A stretch of DNA of 64,000 nucleotides from Acidobacteriota bacterium (lineage in GTDB: Bacteria > Acidobacteriota > Terriglobia > Versatilivoradales > Versatilivoraceae), in contig JAPPDF010000100.1 in NCBI GenBank assembly GCA_028875575.1, forward strand, positions 70,413 to 134,412, in the 5' to 3' direction. The stretch's first letter is position 1. The number at the start of each line of letters is the position of its first letter. The translations under genes and the position numbers were made by a program. Below are positions 25,737 to 34,011 of this stretch, piece by piece. Under the pieces are notes generated by a model that saw only the letters and a list, made by a program, of their open reading frames with translations, was not told the DNA's origin and ran no database searches.

Positions 25737-26549
25737 TCACCCGGCGGACCCCGACCCGCCAACGGAATACCTGAGCAATCCCTTGACCTCTTCGGGCAAG
25801 CGCTCGAATACCGAAGCCGGCAGGGAAGGCACCTCGGCATTGACGCCGCCGGTGGCGTCCACGATATCCTCGCGATCGATGGTCCCGGGCCGGAGAGGGT
25901 CCAGGTTCAACCACCAGGGGGCATAGCGCACGATCACCGCAACCCGGTCCCGATCGGTTCGATTGGTGGCCACGGCATGCCAGAGGCGCGCGTCGCAGAC
26001 GGCAACGGTTCCGGCCGATCCCAGCAGGCGACGCTCGTCGGGGTGAGGGGCGTCGGGGTCGACGGGGCCCCCTTTCATGGGGTGGTTGGGCTTGCGGTGG
26101 CTGCCGGGGACTACAATGGTAGCCCCGTTCTCCTCGGTAAAATCGGTCAGCATCCAGAAAGTCACCAGGTGCATGAGCAGATCGGGGTAGGGGGCCGGAA
26201 TGCAGGCAGCGCTTTTCTGGTTGTAGGGCCAGTCGGCGTGGAATGACCCGCGGGGGATTCCCGGGCCATTGACCGAGCCGGTCAGCATGGAAATGCGAAC
26301 ATGGGAGCCCAGCAGAGACTGGGCCAGCCCCAGCACCCGTGGATGGGCCAGAAAGGGCGCCAGGGCCTGGTTCACTCTCAAGAATCCGGGGACGTGCCCG
26401 ACGGGCATGGGCATGTCGGTGTGAATTCTGACGTCTCTGGCAACGCTCCGACGCAGGTCCTCCAGTTCCCGGGAGGGAACCACTCCCGGAATGAGGCAAT
26501 AGCCCCGATCCTGAAGTTGGGATGCCAATGCGGTGTGGTTTGCGTTCAC
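25737..26549 (-). CDS. Phytanoyl-CoA dioxygenase (PhyH) family protein
   Basis: 270 residues. This is a non-haem Fe(II)/2-oxoglutarate oxygenase of the PhyH fold. The HxD metal pair is in RGSFHADWPYN, the distal His is in RLWHAVATN, and a following Arg would bind 2-oxoglutarate (NRTDRDRVAV). VPGSHR is the typical loop before the core strands. The family hydroxylates diverse small molecules. It lies 81 bases downstream of the radical SAM gene on the same strand, so the two may act together, but no shared pathway is evident. I see no export signal. Confidence 0.87.
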   Translation of the reverse strand: MNANHTALASQLQDRGYCLIPGVVPSRELEDLRRSVARDVRIHTDMPMPVGHVPGFLRVNQALAPFLAHPRVLGLAQSLLGSHVRISMLTGSVNGPGIPRGSFHADWPYNQKSAACIPAPYPDLLMHLVTFWMLTDFTEENGATIVVPGSHRKPNHPMKGGPVDPDAPHPDERRLLGSAGTVAVCDARLWHAVATNRTDRDRVAVIVRYAPWWLNLDPLRPGTIDREDIVDATGGVNAEVPSLPASVFERLPEEVKGLLRYSVGGSGSAG

Positions 26550-26630
26550 TCCGGTCTCTTCCGGGTTGCGGACTTCGGCCCGGGTTTCTGGGTATCGATT
26601 GAAGGAAAAAAGCCTGGAGATATGGGGGGC

Positions 26631-28436
26631 TTAGACCCGTTGGGTGGTTTTGACGGCTTCCAGAGCCTCTCGATCTTTCTCCAGGATGGCAGGATTCTCA
26701 TTACAGCAACTGCCGGAGGAAGCCGAGTCTTGAATGACCGGCAGTGTCAGGTTGTGCTGGGTTGTGTCGAGGGACACCTTCTTGCCTTTGGCGAAGATCT
26801 CATGTCGTCCCCGAGTCTTGTGCCACTCCGCCAGGGTGGCCGTTTGATGCATGTTTTCGATGATCTGCCTCCAGCCGACCCCGGTGTTATAGGCGCAGAA
26901 GGAAATTTCTCCCTCCTGGGTGCCATAGGGGATGACGCACATCTCGGTGCGCCGGAAATCGTAGGTCCACAGATCCTGGAACCACATGCCTTCCACGCAC
27001 AGCACCCGCCAGTCGTCCTTGTCGTTGCGGGTCTTCATGCGGTCGTTGCGGTCGCTGTCCGATCGCGCCGAACTTGGCTTGAACAGGTTGACGATTTGCG
27101 AGATGGGAAACCCCCGGGGAGCCAGGTCGGCCTTGAAGTTGCGCAAAATGGCCAGAGCCAGTTGGGCACCGGTGAAGGCCTTGCCGCGAGCAGTGTCGGT
27201 AATGACCGCCACGTCTCGGATGAATTGTTCATAGTCGAAGAACTTGAACAGGGGAGTCCATTCGCCGGTGCGGCGATTGACCACCAGCAGGCTGAAGATG
27301 CCGCAGTTCGGGTGGCAGTTGCAGGCGCTCCATCCCCAGGAAGCGTCCGCCCCCTGCAGGAGATCCATCACGCTGGTGAAGGCGCTGTAGGACGACAGGG
27401 GAAACCAGTCGCGCAGGGGCTGCCAGTCGGCCGATAACTGGCCCTTGAGATCCTGGGTCATCTGAGACAGGGTGTAGCGTTGCGCGTATCGGGTTTCGTC
27501 ATCGACGTCTTCATCCCGACCGGTGAAGGATACGGGTTGGAAGGCGATGGTTTGAATCTTGTCGACGTTACGGGCGGCAAAATCCACGATGGACCCGATT
27601 CCATCGTTATTGACACCGTTGACGATGGTGGTCACCAGCGTGGTCTTCATGCCCACCTTGGCCATGTTCTCGATGGCCTGCAACTTGACGTCGAACAGAT
27701 TGCCGACACCGCGGTGGCGGTTGTTTTCTTCGCTGGTGCCGTCGAACTGCAGATAGGCTCCGTGAAGGCCCGCCTCATGAGCCTGCTGGGTGAACTCCTC
27801 GCTCTGTGCGAAGCGAATCCCGTTGGTGGCTGCCAGAACCCGATAGAATCCGATCTTCTTGGCGTAGGCGACGGCTTCGATGAAGTATGGGGACAGCGTC
27901 GGTTCTCCCCCGGAGAAAAGAATGATCACCTGGCGCCGCGGCTTGTAGGAGACGGCACGGTCCAGAATGGCCTTGATGTCATCGAATTCCGGCTGGTGAA
28001 CATAACCGACCTGATTGGCATCCATGAAGCAGGGATTGCACATCATGTTGCATCGGTTGGTCAGATCCACGGTCAGCACGGCGCCGCGTCCGAACTTGAT
28101 GCTGGAATTTCCATGGCGATGGACGTGGTCATCCTCGGAACAACGGAAATCCCGTCCGAAGAAGAGACCTTCGATTCGACGGGTAAATTCGGGGCTGGTG
28201 GAGAGCACGTCTTCGAAAGGCCCGTGCTTGTCGCACACCTTTCGCATGATCACCTTGCCGCCCTCTTCCAGAATCTGGGCCTTGATTTCACCCGGGTGTC
28301 CCGACATCAGGGTGGAGAGGTCTGCTTCGCCGTTGATGATGGCATTGCGAACCTCGGGCACGCAGCGCGGACACAAGGAGTCGGTAATCCTGGGGAATCC
28401 CAGGGTGGGGGCCGAGCGTTCGCGGCTCTTGAGCAT
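26631..28436 (-). CDS. Radical SAM protein of the MJ0619/COG1964 type (tetraether-synthase family)
   Basis: 601 residues from the ATG at 28436. Residues 22-68 hold a Cys-rich entry domain (CPRC, then KVCDKHGPF). The radical SAM cluster is C129, C133, C136 in CNMMCNPC, followed by FSGGEPTLSP. Extra cysteines follow in SACNCHPNCG and in the C-terminal block CVEGMWFQDLW, TEMCVIPYG, ISFCAYNTG, implying auxiliary Fe-S clusters. This layout is that of COG1964, which includes the archaeal tetraether synthase Tes (MJ0619) and proposed pterin methylases. A Tes-like carbon-carbon coupling of lipid tails is a hypothesis only. An open extension to 28610 adds 58 residues of unremarkable sequence. Confidence 0.85.
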   Translation of the reverse strand: MLKSRERSAPTLGFPRITDSLCPRCVPEVRNAIINGEADLSTLMSGHPGEIKAQILEEGGKVIMRKVCDKHGPFEDVLSTSPEFTRRIEGLFFGRDFRCSEDDHVHRHGNSSIKFGRGAVLTVDLTNRCNMMCNPCFMDANQVGYVHQPEFDDIKAILDRAVSYKPRRQVIILFSGGEPTLSPYFIEAVAYAKKIGFYRVLAATNGIRFAQSEEFTQQAHEAGLHGAYLQFDGTSEENNRHRGVGNLFDVKLQAIENMAKVGMKTTLVTTIVNGVNNDGIGSIVDFAARNVDKIQTIAFQPVSFTGRDEDVDDETRYAQRYTLSQMTQDLKGQLSADWQPLRDWFPLSSYSAFTSVMDLLQGADASWGWSACNCHPNCGIFSLLVVNRRTGEWTPLFKFFDYEQFIRDVAVITDTARGKAFTGAQLALAILRNFKADLAPRGFPISQIVNLFKPSSARSDSDRNDRMKTRNDKDDWRVLCVEGMWFQDLWTYDFRRTEMCVIPYGTQEGEISFCAYNTGVGWRQIIENMHQTATLAEWHKTRGRHEIFAKGKKVSLDTTQHNLTLPVIQDSASSGSCCNENPAILEKDREALEAVKTTQRV

Positions 28437-28844
28437 TTTACCTGGAGCCCAGCTGGGAGTCGGGAGCTGGCCCTCCGGGAGGCTTCGATTGACGGCCTGG
28501 AAAGTCTTCCAGGTCAAATCGGCTACACTGGAGAGAAAGGATGACCCCGAAAGCTGGTGCCACCAGCTTTGGTTCCGACCCTCTCTAAACATGTGGTCTG
28601 TGTACATCAACGCCTCCGGGATTGAGGGAATTGAGACCGCACACTACCGAGGCTGGCTGGTAGGGGCCGTAACCGAATCAAAGGCCTTTAGTTACCCCGC
28701 AAAAGGGTACCAACCTGGGGTTGGCAATGTCCAGCAAAAACTGTCTACTGAGTACTCCCCGGATAGTGTCCGCCAGACCGTGGCCGGATTGAAGGTCGGC
28801 GCCGTGGTTGTCGGACGGGAAATGCGGGCCACGGTTCCTGAAAA
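28437..28844. other. Gene-free stretch upstream of the radical SAM gene
   Basis: About 410 bases between the radical SAM start and the 3' end of tRNA-Thr (both minus strand). It contains a compact hairpin at 28550-28570 (AAAGCTGGT, GCC loop, ACCAGCTTT) and, on the minus strand, TTGACC at 28512-28517 as a possible -35 box. I see no gene. Confidence 0.45.
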
Positions 28845-28920
28845 TGGAGCCGACGAGCGGGATTGAACCGCTGACCTGTCGATTACGAATCGACCGCTCT
28901 ACCAGCTGAGCTACGTCGGC
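28845..28920 (-). tRNA. tRNA-Thr (CGT anticodon)
   Basis: 76 bases on the minus strand including an encoded CCA. The acceptor stem GCCGACG pairs with CGTCGGC. D arm AGCTCAGCTGGTAGAGC, anticodon stem-loop GTCGATTCGTAATCGAC with CGT (complement at 28885-28887) reading ACG, and T arm GCGGTTCAATCCCGC are all well formed. Confidence 0.97.
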
Positions 28921-28947
28921 CCGAGCCGAATGCGCTTGCCGGCACAA

Positions 28948-28979
28948 GAAAATGCCCACCCCGAAGGATGGGCATTTTC
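28948..28979. terminator. Hairpin with flanking A/T tracts
   Basis: An 11-base stem, GAAAATGCCCA (28948-28958) with TGGGCATTTTC (28969-28979), and a short loop. The TTTT and AAAA ends make it terminator-like on either strand. It lies upstream of tRNA-Thr and before the methyltransferase, without a gene that obviously ends here, so it may be a leader or relic. Confidence 0.55.
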
Positions 28980-29186
28980 AAAGAGGAGAGGGTTGACTTA
29001 ACAAGTCAATACCCACCATTAACTGGTAACTATAGTGTCTTGAGGCATTTGTTGTCAAGCGGATTTTTGAAACGACCAGAATCGAGCGAGGAGCCCAAGA
29101 AAACGCCTAGATGGATTAATATCTGTTTCTTGAATTGTTCAATGGAAATCCCTGCTTCAGTTTCTTTACATCATGGATATTGAGTC

Positions 29187-29768
29187 ATGACCAGGGTCGA
29201 GCAGGAAAAATGGCAAGCCAGGTACGCCTCACTGCCTTCGAGTCGACGCCCACCCCAGCCCCCTGCCCGGTGGCTGCGCCGTTGGACCGAGGTGATTCCG
29301 CGCGGACGCGTGCTTGATCTTGGCATGGGACTTGGAGGCAACGCCTTGTACGTGGCTGCCCGGGGAGCTTCAGTACTCGGGATCGATATCTCGGAACGTG
29401 CTGTCAAGGCACTGCGTCAGACCGCCTTGTCCCGTGGCTTGAGGCTCGAGCTGATCGTTGCCGATCTGGATGATTTTCCGCTGCCGGTGAATCGTTTCGA
29501 TGCGGTCCTTTGCTTTTTCTATCTGAATCGCCGTCTTTTCCCCCAAATCAGGAACAGCCTCAAGCCTGGCGGCGTACTCCTGATGGAGTCCTTTGTGACA
29601 GATCCGCAGCGGCCGAAGAAGGATCAACCCCACTATCGGCTCGCTGAAAAGGAGCTGCTCAGGGCCTTCGGTGATTGGGAAGTTCTCGACTATGCCGAGG
29701 GCAACTACCCGGAATCCCCCCACGCGCGGGCGGCCACGGCCCGCATCTGCGCCAGGAAGTCCGGATAG
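29187..29768 (+). CDS. Class I SAM-dependent methyltransferase (TehB-like)
   Basis: 193 residues. The SAM-binding motif I is GRVLDLGMGLGGNALYVAARG, broken by the family's usual spacing, with the acidic residue of motif II in VLGIDIS. Later come VADLDDFPLPVNRFDAVLCFFYLNR and LKPGGVLLMESF, the order seen in TehB-like methyltransferases linked to tellurite or small-molecule methylation. The N-terminal WQARYASLP also resembles that group. The substrate is unknown. The gene converges with the VapBC module across 46 bases. Confidence 0.83.
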   Translation: MTRVEQEKWQARYASLPSSRRPPQPPARWLRRWTEVIPRGRVLDLGMGLGGNALYVAARGASVLGIDISERAVKALRQTALSRGLRLELIVADLDDFPLPVNRFDAVLCFFYLNRRLFPQIRNSLKPGGVLLMESFVTDPQRPKKDQPHYRLAEKELLRAFGDWEVLDYAEGNYPESPHARAATARICARKSG

Positions 29769-29814
29769 TTTGCCCAATGCCGACCTCTGACCATGTGCGG
29801 GATTTTGGTGGTGG

Positions 29815-30201
29815 TCAAAGCAACTGGATTGGCCCCGGGTAACGCGCGACGACTTCGTCCGCCGTCAAGAGCGTAAGCCCTTCGATTTGGGCCTGCGCGA
29901 TCAGGATACGGTCGAACGGGTCCTTGTGTATAGGGGGAAGCAGATCCACAGCCGCTGCGTGAGCGCCGGTTACAGGCAATTCCACATAATCGTTCTCCAG
30001 CAACCCCCGGCGCAGCAGGCGCGGGTCGGCGCTGAACTCCTCTCGCCGGATTCCCCTCTTGATGGCTACCTCCCAAAGCGAAGCGGCGCTAAAGACCACC
30101 TCGTTCTCCGGATCTTCCAACAGCGCACGCCCATCGGCCGGCAATCGACGTGACGCGCCCGCTGCCCAGAGCAAGACATGTGTGTCGAGAAGGAGTTTCA
30201 A
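29815..30201 (-). CDS. VapC-type PIN-domain toxin
   Basis: 128 residues. The PIN nuclease core is present: N-terminal MKLLLDTHVLLWAAG with the first acidic residue, SAASLWEVAIK with the second (Glu), and the later DPFDRILIAQAQIEGLTLLTAD with two Asp residues. PIN toxins of VapBC systems are Mg-dependent RNases that cut tRNA or rRNA. The LLDTHVLLWA form marks the COG3744 subgroup often paired with Phd-like antitoxins. Its start overlaps the antitoxin stop by four bases, the usual antitoxin-first layout. Confidence 0.9.
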   Translation of the reverse strand: MKLLLDTHVLLWAAGASRRLPADGRALLEDPENEVVFSAASLWEVAIKRGIRREEFSADPRLLRRGLLENDYVELPVTGAHAAAVDLLPPIHKDPFDRILIAQAQIEGLTLLTADEVVARYPGPIQLL

Positions 30202-30443
30202 CCGTCACCTTCGAACAGGGCTTCGATCTCTTCGGAACCCATGCGGTCGAAATGCTTGGGTGCCGAGATTTTCCCGGCCATGAATCCGACCCGACGGGCG
30301 GTCCCGGCACTCGGCGCTTCCACGGCGACGACTTTGACGACGGGCTTGCCCGCGCGCGCAATAATGAATGGCTCGCCGTTAGCGGCAGCCTCGACGAGAC
30401 GTGAGAGATGGGTCTTGGCTTCGTGCATGTTGAATGTGCGCAT
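30198..30443 (-). CDS. Phd/YefM-type antitoxin of the VapBC module
   Basis: 81 residues. MRTFNMHEAKTHLSRLVEA is the Phd/YefM N-terminal fold that binds DNA as a dimer, followed by GEPFIIARAGKPVVKVV. The C-terminal ~30 residues (FDRMGSEEIEALFEGDG) would wrap the toxin and block its active site. It is translated before the toxin with a four-base overlap. A directly repeated box upstream (30458-30480) is a likely autoregulatory operator. Confidence 0.9.
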   Translation of the reverse strand: MRTFNMHEAKTHLSRLVEAAANGEPFIIARAGKPVVKVVAVEAPSAGTARRVGFMAGKISAPKHFDRMGSEEIEALFEGDG

Positions 30444-30457
30444 GACCTGACTCCTTG

Positions 30458-30480
30458 AACTTAGTCTATATAACTTAGTC
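30458..30480 (-). promoter_or_regulatory. Candidate VapBC operator/promoter
   Basis: Two direct copies of GACTAAGTT (minus strand) at 30458-30466 and 30472-30480 are 14 bases apart, with TATA between them that could form part of a -10 box. They sit just upstream of the antitoxin start, where autorepressing antitoxins usually bind. AAGGAG for ribosome binding overlaps the near end (about 30452-30457). Confidence 0.5.
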
Positions 30481-30656
30481 TGTTATCGCAAGCTCCTGGA
30501 GCTGCTGTCGTGGACTTCAGAGATGGGAAATTGATACCACGCAGAAACAGAGCCTGATGAATAGCCTCTTCCAAACAGGCCTCCCGATACGATATTTTGA
30601 GGCGGAGCGGAACTGCGGCGCAGCCGGTCCGTTCCCTGGGCAGGGGAAGTAACACC

Positions 30657-30947
30657 ATGGTTCTGGTTGAAATTCTTGTGAACGGAGAGACCCGACAGCT
30701 GAAGGCCGGGACCACGGTGGAGGAGCTTGTCCGGGAACTGGGTTTGGTTCCGGACCGTCTGGCGATCGAATACAACCTCCACATCCTCAAAAAGAAGCAT
30801 TGGGCGGCAACCGCCCTGGCCAATGGGGATCGAGTTGAGGTCGTTCACTTTGTGGGGGGAGGCGCAGGCGCCGGTCCACGGTCGCGCCGTCGCTGTCATT
30901 CAACGAGTCCAAACCAGCGAGAGGCATCGTCACATGCAATCCATTGA
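30657..30947 (+). CDS. ThiS/MoaD-like sulfur-carrier protein with a C-terminal tail
   Basis: 96 residues. Residues 1-66 are a typical beta-grasp ThiS: VEILVNGETRQLKAGTTVEE, LAIEYN and the end NGDRVEVVHFVGGG. In ThiS the protein stops at the Gly-Gly, which is adenylated and converted to thiocarboxylate for thiazole synthesis. Here the frame continues for about 28 residues (AGAGPRSRRR and so on) and overlaps the next gene by 14 bases. Either the tail is removed, a sequencing error hides a stop, or the protein is inactive. Start is the ATG at 30657 after AGGGGA. No other thi genes are in view. Confidence 0.75.
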   Translation: MVLVEILVNGETRQLKAGTTVEELVRELGLVPDRLAIEYNLHILKKKHWAATALANGDRVEVVHFVGGGAGAGPRSRRRCHSTSPNQREASSHAIH

Positions 30948-31257
30948 AGTACTCGGAAAACAGGAATATTCCTCTGAAAAAATGAAGAAGGTCAGCCTTT
31001 TCGACACGGCCAACCTTTTTTGCGATCTCTATTGCCTGCGGCCCGGGCAATCCCAGAAGCCCCACACCCATCAGGGCGCCGACAAGATTTATTTCGTTCT
31101 GCAGGGACGGGGAACCTTTGTGGTCGGAGAGGAGGAGAAAGAGCTTGAGGCCGGAGAGATTGTGCTGGCTCCTTCCGGAGCCGTCCACGGCGTAACCAAC
31201 CATACGCCGCAACCCCTCAATCTGCTGGTGGTGATGGCCCCCAACCCGAACCATTAA
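30934..31257 (+). CDS. Small cupin-domain protein
   Basis: 107 residues from the ATG at 30934. A single cupin barrel is formed by motif 1 (PHTHQGADKIYFVLQGRG) and motif 2 (PSGAVHGVTN). Motif 1 lacks the usual Glu ligand, having Asp-Lys at that place; the His pair and the motif 2 His remain, so metal binding is likely but altered. Small cupins include isomerases, dioxygenases and sensors; nothing here selects one. The start overlaps the end of the ThiS-like frame. Confidence 0.82.
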   Translation: MQSIEVLGKQEYSSEKMKKVSLFDTANLFCDLYCLRPGQSQKPHTHQGADKIYFVLQGRGTFVVGEEEKELEAGEIVLAPSGAVHGVTNHTPQPLNLLVVMAPNPNH

Positions 31258-31299
31258 CCCGGAGTCTCTCGGAACCCCGGGGTTTGACCGCGGCCCACC

Positions 31300-32883
31300 T
31301 CATTTCGACTGCAATCGTCTCCTGATCGACTCCAGCACCTGGTCCAGTTCCGGTACCCCGATCAGCCTGCAGCAGAGCGCGTAGATTGAGACTCCGGCCG
31401 TTACCGAGAGGGCAAGGATCAAGGCCTTCCCGGCAAAGGCGACCGGCAAAAAGGCGCCTGCCAGCCATCGGTAGAGATGGAACGTGCCCAGCGCCATCAC
31501 CAGAGAGGCTCCCAGGACCTTGAGGAGAGTGGTCAGGATCTTCGCCGTTTGCAGGGCTCCGGTGGTTTTCTGCAACCAGTAATAGAGAAGAAAGGCATTA
31601 AGCAGCGCTGCCAGGGAGGTGACCAGCGCCAGCACCCGGTAGCCCATGCTATCGATGAGCAACAAATTGGCGGTGATGCTGAGGGCCAGGGTCGCGGCGC
31701 TGATGAGAACCGGGATTCGGGGTCTATCGAGCGCATAGAAGGCCGGCACCATGAGCTTGATCGCCGAGTAGGCGGCCAGTCCCAGCGCGTAGTATATGAG
31801 CGCCCATCCGGTCTCCAGGGTGTCGGCAGCGGTAAATCGTCCTCGTTCATAGATCAGGGATACCACCGGATGGCTGAGGCAGATGAGTCCCAGAGATGCC
31901 GGAACGTTGAAGAAGAGCGAGAGGCGCAAGGAGGAAGAAAGCGTGTCGCGAAGCTGCTGGATCCGATGGTGTGTGGCATGGGCGGAAAGGGTAGGCAGAG
32001 CCGCCGAAGCGATAGCCACTCCAAAGATGCCGATGGGTAGATACATCACACGAAATGCGAAGTTGAGCCAGGTTATTGCCCCCTGCTGCTGGTAGCTTGC
32101 CAGGATTGTGTTTACCAAAAGGTTCACCTGGGTGGCGGCCAGGCCCAACGTTCCCGGACCCATCAGCAGCAGGATCTTCTTGAGGCCCGGATGGTCGAAA
32201 GAAAATCCCAGGCTGTACTGGAATCCGAGTTTGAAGAGGGAAGGGAGCTGGACCGCCACTTGTAGAGCCCCGCCGACAATGACTCCTATGGCCATTCCCG
32301 CCACCGGATCGACCCCATAGTCCGGCAGCAGCCAGTACAGCGAAAGCGCCACCAGAACGGATCCCAGGTTGAAAACGGCCGGCGCCAGAGCCGGAATGAA
32401 GAATTTGCCGTGACAGTTCAGCATTCCCATGGCGACGGCAGCCAGGGCCACCAGCAGCAGGAAGGGAAGCATGATCCGGGTCAACAGGACGGTGAGTTCG
32501 GACTTGCCCGGTTCGTCCTTGAACCCGCCAACGACGATGTCCACGATCCAAGGGGCATTGAAAATTCCCAGCAGGACGATCAGGCCCAGGACAATCACCA
32601 GGAAGTTGATGACCAGTGAGGCCAGATGCCAGGCGGCCTGGGGACCCTGGCGCTGGAGGATCTTGGTGAAGGTGGGCACGAAAGCCGCACTCATGGCCCC
32701 TTCGGCGAAGAGATCCCTCAACAGGTTGGGGATCCTGAATGCGGCGTAGAAGGCGTCGGTTTGAAAGCGGGTGAACAGTGCTGCCAGGATGGTTTCGCGT
32801 ACCAGTCCCAGGATCCTGCTGATGATGGTCGCAAGGCTGATCAGCCCGGCGGATTTGACTAGCGGAGGGGACTCGTGGGTCAT
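31300..32883 (-). CDS. murJ: Lipid II flippase MurJ
   Basis: 527 residues with about 14 membrane segments. MurJ moves lipid II across the inner membrane for peptidoglycan synthesis. The N-terminal block ATIISRILGLVRETILAALF and FAEGAMSAAFVPTF is diagnostic, including charged residues of the central cavity. Later markers are GVAIASAALPTLSAHATHH and the C-terminal repeat of MVPAFYALDRPRIPV. It lies 30 bases downstream of lpxD on the same strand, so the two envelope genes are probably co-transcribed. Confidence 0.92.
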   Translation of the reverse strand: MTHESPPLVKSAGLISLATIISRILGLVRETILAALFTRFQTDAFYAAFRIPNLLRDLFAEGAMSAAFVPTFTKILQRQGPQAAWHLASLVINFLVIVLGLIVLLGIFNAPWIVDIVVGGFKDEPGKSELTVLLTRIMLPFLLLVALAAVAMGMLNCHGKFFIPALAPAVFNLGSVLVALSLYWLLPDYGVDPVAGMAIGVIVGGALQVAVQLPSLFKLGFQYSLGFSFDHPGLKKILLLMGPGTLGLAATQVNLLVNTILASYQQQGAITWLNFAFRVMYLPIGIFGVAIASAALPTLSAHATHHRIQQLRDTLSSSLRLSLFFNVPASLGLICLSHPVVSLIYERGRFTAADTLETGWALIYYALGLAAYSAIKLMVPAFYALDRPRIPVLISAATLALSITANLLLIDSMGYRVLALVTSLAALLNAFLLYYWLQKTTGALQTAKILTTLLKVLGASLVMALGTFHLYRWLAGAFLPVAFAGKALILALSVTAGVSIYALCCRLIGVPELDQVLESIRRRLQSK

Positions 32884-32913
32884 CGGGGCAACTGCCGGGG
32901 AAGTGAATGCAAG

Positions 32914-33930
32914 TTACTTCATCAGGTCTTCAACTTTTCGTTGAAGTTGTCTGAGAGACTTGTTCATTTCCGGCAGCTTGGTGAAGATCGCCGAACACTT
33001 CAACCATAGTCGGTTGTCGATGGCGGGATAGCCGGAGACCAACTTGCCCGGCGCGACGTCGGAGGGGATTCCCGTTTGCGCGGTTGCGATGGCGCCGTCG
33101 CCGATTCGGCAATGGCCGGCCACACCTACCTGACCGGTCAAGATTACGTCGTCACCCACGTCGGTGCTACCGGCGAGACCCACCTGGGCACAGAGAAGAG
33201 TGTTGCGCCCCACCTTGGAGCCGTGTCCCACCTGGACAAGATTGTCCACCTTGGCTCCCTTGCGGATGCGGGTCTCGCCAACGGCCGCCCTGTCCACGGT
33301 GGCATTGGCTTGAACCTCGACCTCATCTTCCAGAACGACGGGTCCGGACTGAGTGATCTTGGCGTAACTTCCGTCCTCCCGCTTGGCGAAGCCATAGCCG
33401 TCGGCGCCGATGACGACGCCATTCTGCAGGGTCACGCCGTTGCCGATGGAGCAGTTCTCGCGAACACAGGCATGGGAGTGGGCGGTAAAGTCGTGGCCGA
33501 TGGTAACCCCGGAATAGATGACGACATGAGGGTGCAGAACGGCGTTGTCCCCGATGATCACGTCCCGGTCGACGATCACAAAGGGCCCGATCGAGGGGTT
33601 GCTGCCAATTACCGCGGTGTCGGCAATGACGGCCGTGGCATGGATTCCCGGCGGCGGAAGCGGGGGCCTGTAAAACAGATCGATCGATTGGGCGAAACTC
33701 AAATAGGGGTTGCCGGAGCGGAGCGTGCTGATCGCGAGGGCCGGGAAGTCCCTGGACACAATGATGGCCGAAGCCCGGGTGGAGCCAAGACGCTTCAGGT
33801 ACTTTCGATTGGCGAGGAATGTCAGCTGGCCGGGCCGGGCTTCTTCAATGGGAGCGACGCCGCTGATCGGGAGATCGCCGTCCCCCTCGAGGTCGCAGTT
33901 CAGAGCCTTGGCAATCTCGGCTAGAGTCAT
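32914..33930 (-). CDS. lpxD: UDP-3-O-acylglucosamine N-acyltransferase
   Basis: 338 residues from the ATG at 33930, which gives the standard [10 protein letters not shown] beginning; a TTG at 33960 would add ten residues. LpxD adds the N-linked acyl chain in lipid A synthesis. The N-terminal uridine-binding domain ([29 protein letters not shown]) is followed by a left-handed beta-helix of hexapeptide repeats ([25 protein letters not shown]-like turns). The catalytic His lies in [16 protein letters not shown]. The C-terminal helix is present. This is strong evidence for a lipid A-bearing outer membrane. Confidence 0.93.
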   Translation of the reverse strand: MTLAEIAKALNCDLEGDGDLPISGVAPIEEARPGQLTFLANRKYLKRLGSTRASAIIVSRDFPALAISTLRSGNPYLSFAQSIDLFYRPPLPPPGIHATAVIADTAVIGSNPSIGPFVIVDRDVIIGDNAVLHPHVVIYSGVTIGHDFTAHSHACVRENCSIGNGVTLQNGVVIGADGYGFAKREDGSYAKITQSGPVVLEDEVEVQANATVDRAAVGETRIRKGAKVDNLVQVGHGSKVGRNTLLCAQVGLAGSTDVGDDVILTGQVGVAGHCRIGDGAIATAQTGIPSDVAPGKLVSGYPAIDNRLWLKCSAIFTKLPEMNKSLRQLQRKVEDLMK

Positions 33931-34011
33931 GGCGGGCAGGCTCGGGGCAGCTTCCGGCAACGGCTGAAATTATATTAGGATAACAGTAGCGTCAAGGAAA
34001 CCCATGCCTCA

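Noticed and set aside
28678..28959. Open frame across tRNA-Thr (peptide ADVAQLVERSI...)
   Set aside because: It is a translation of the tRNA on its own strand, a well-known false gene.
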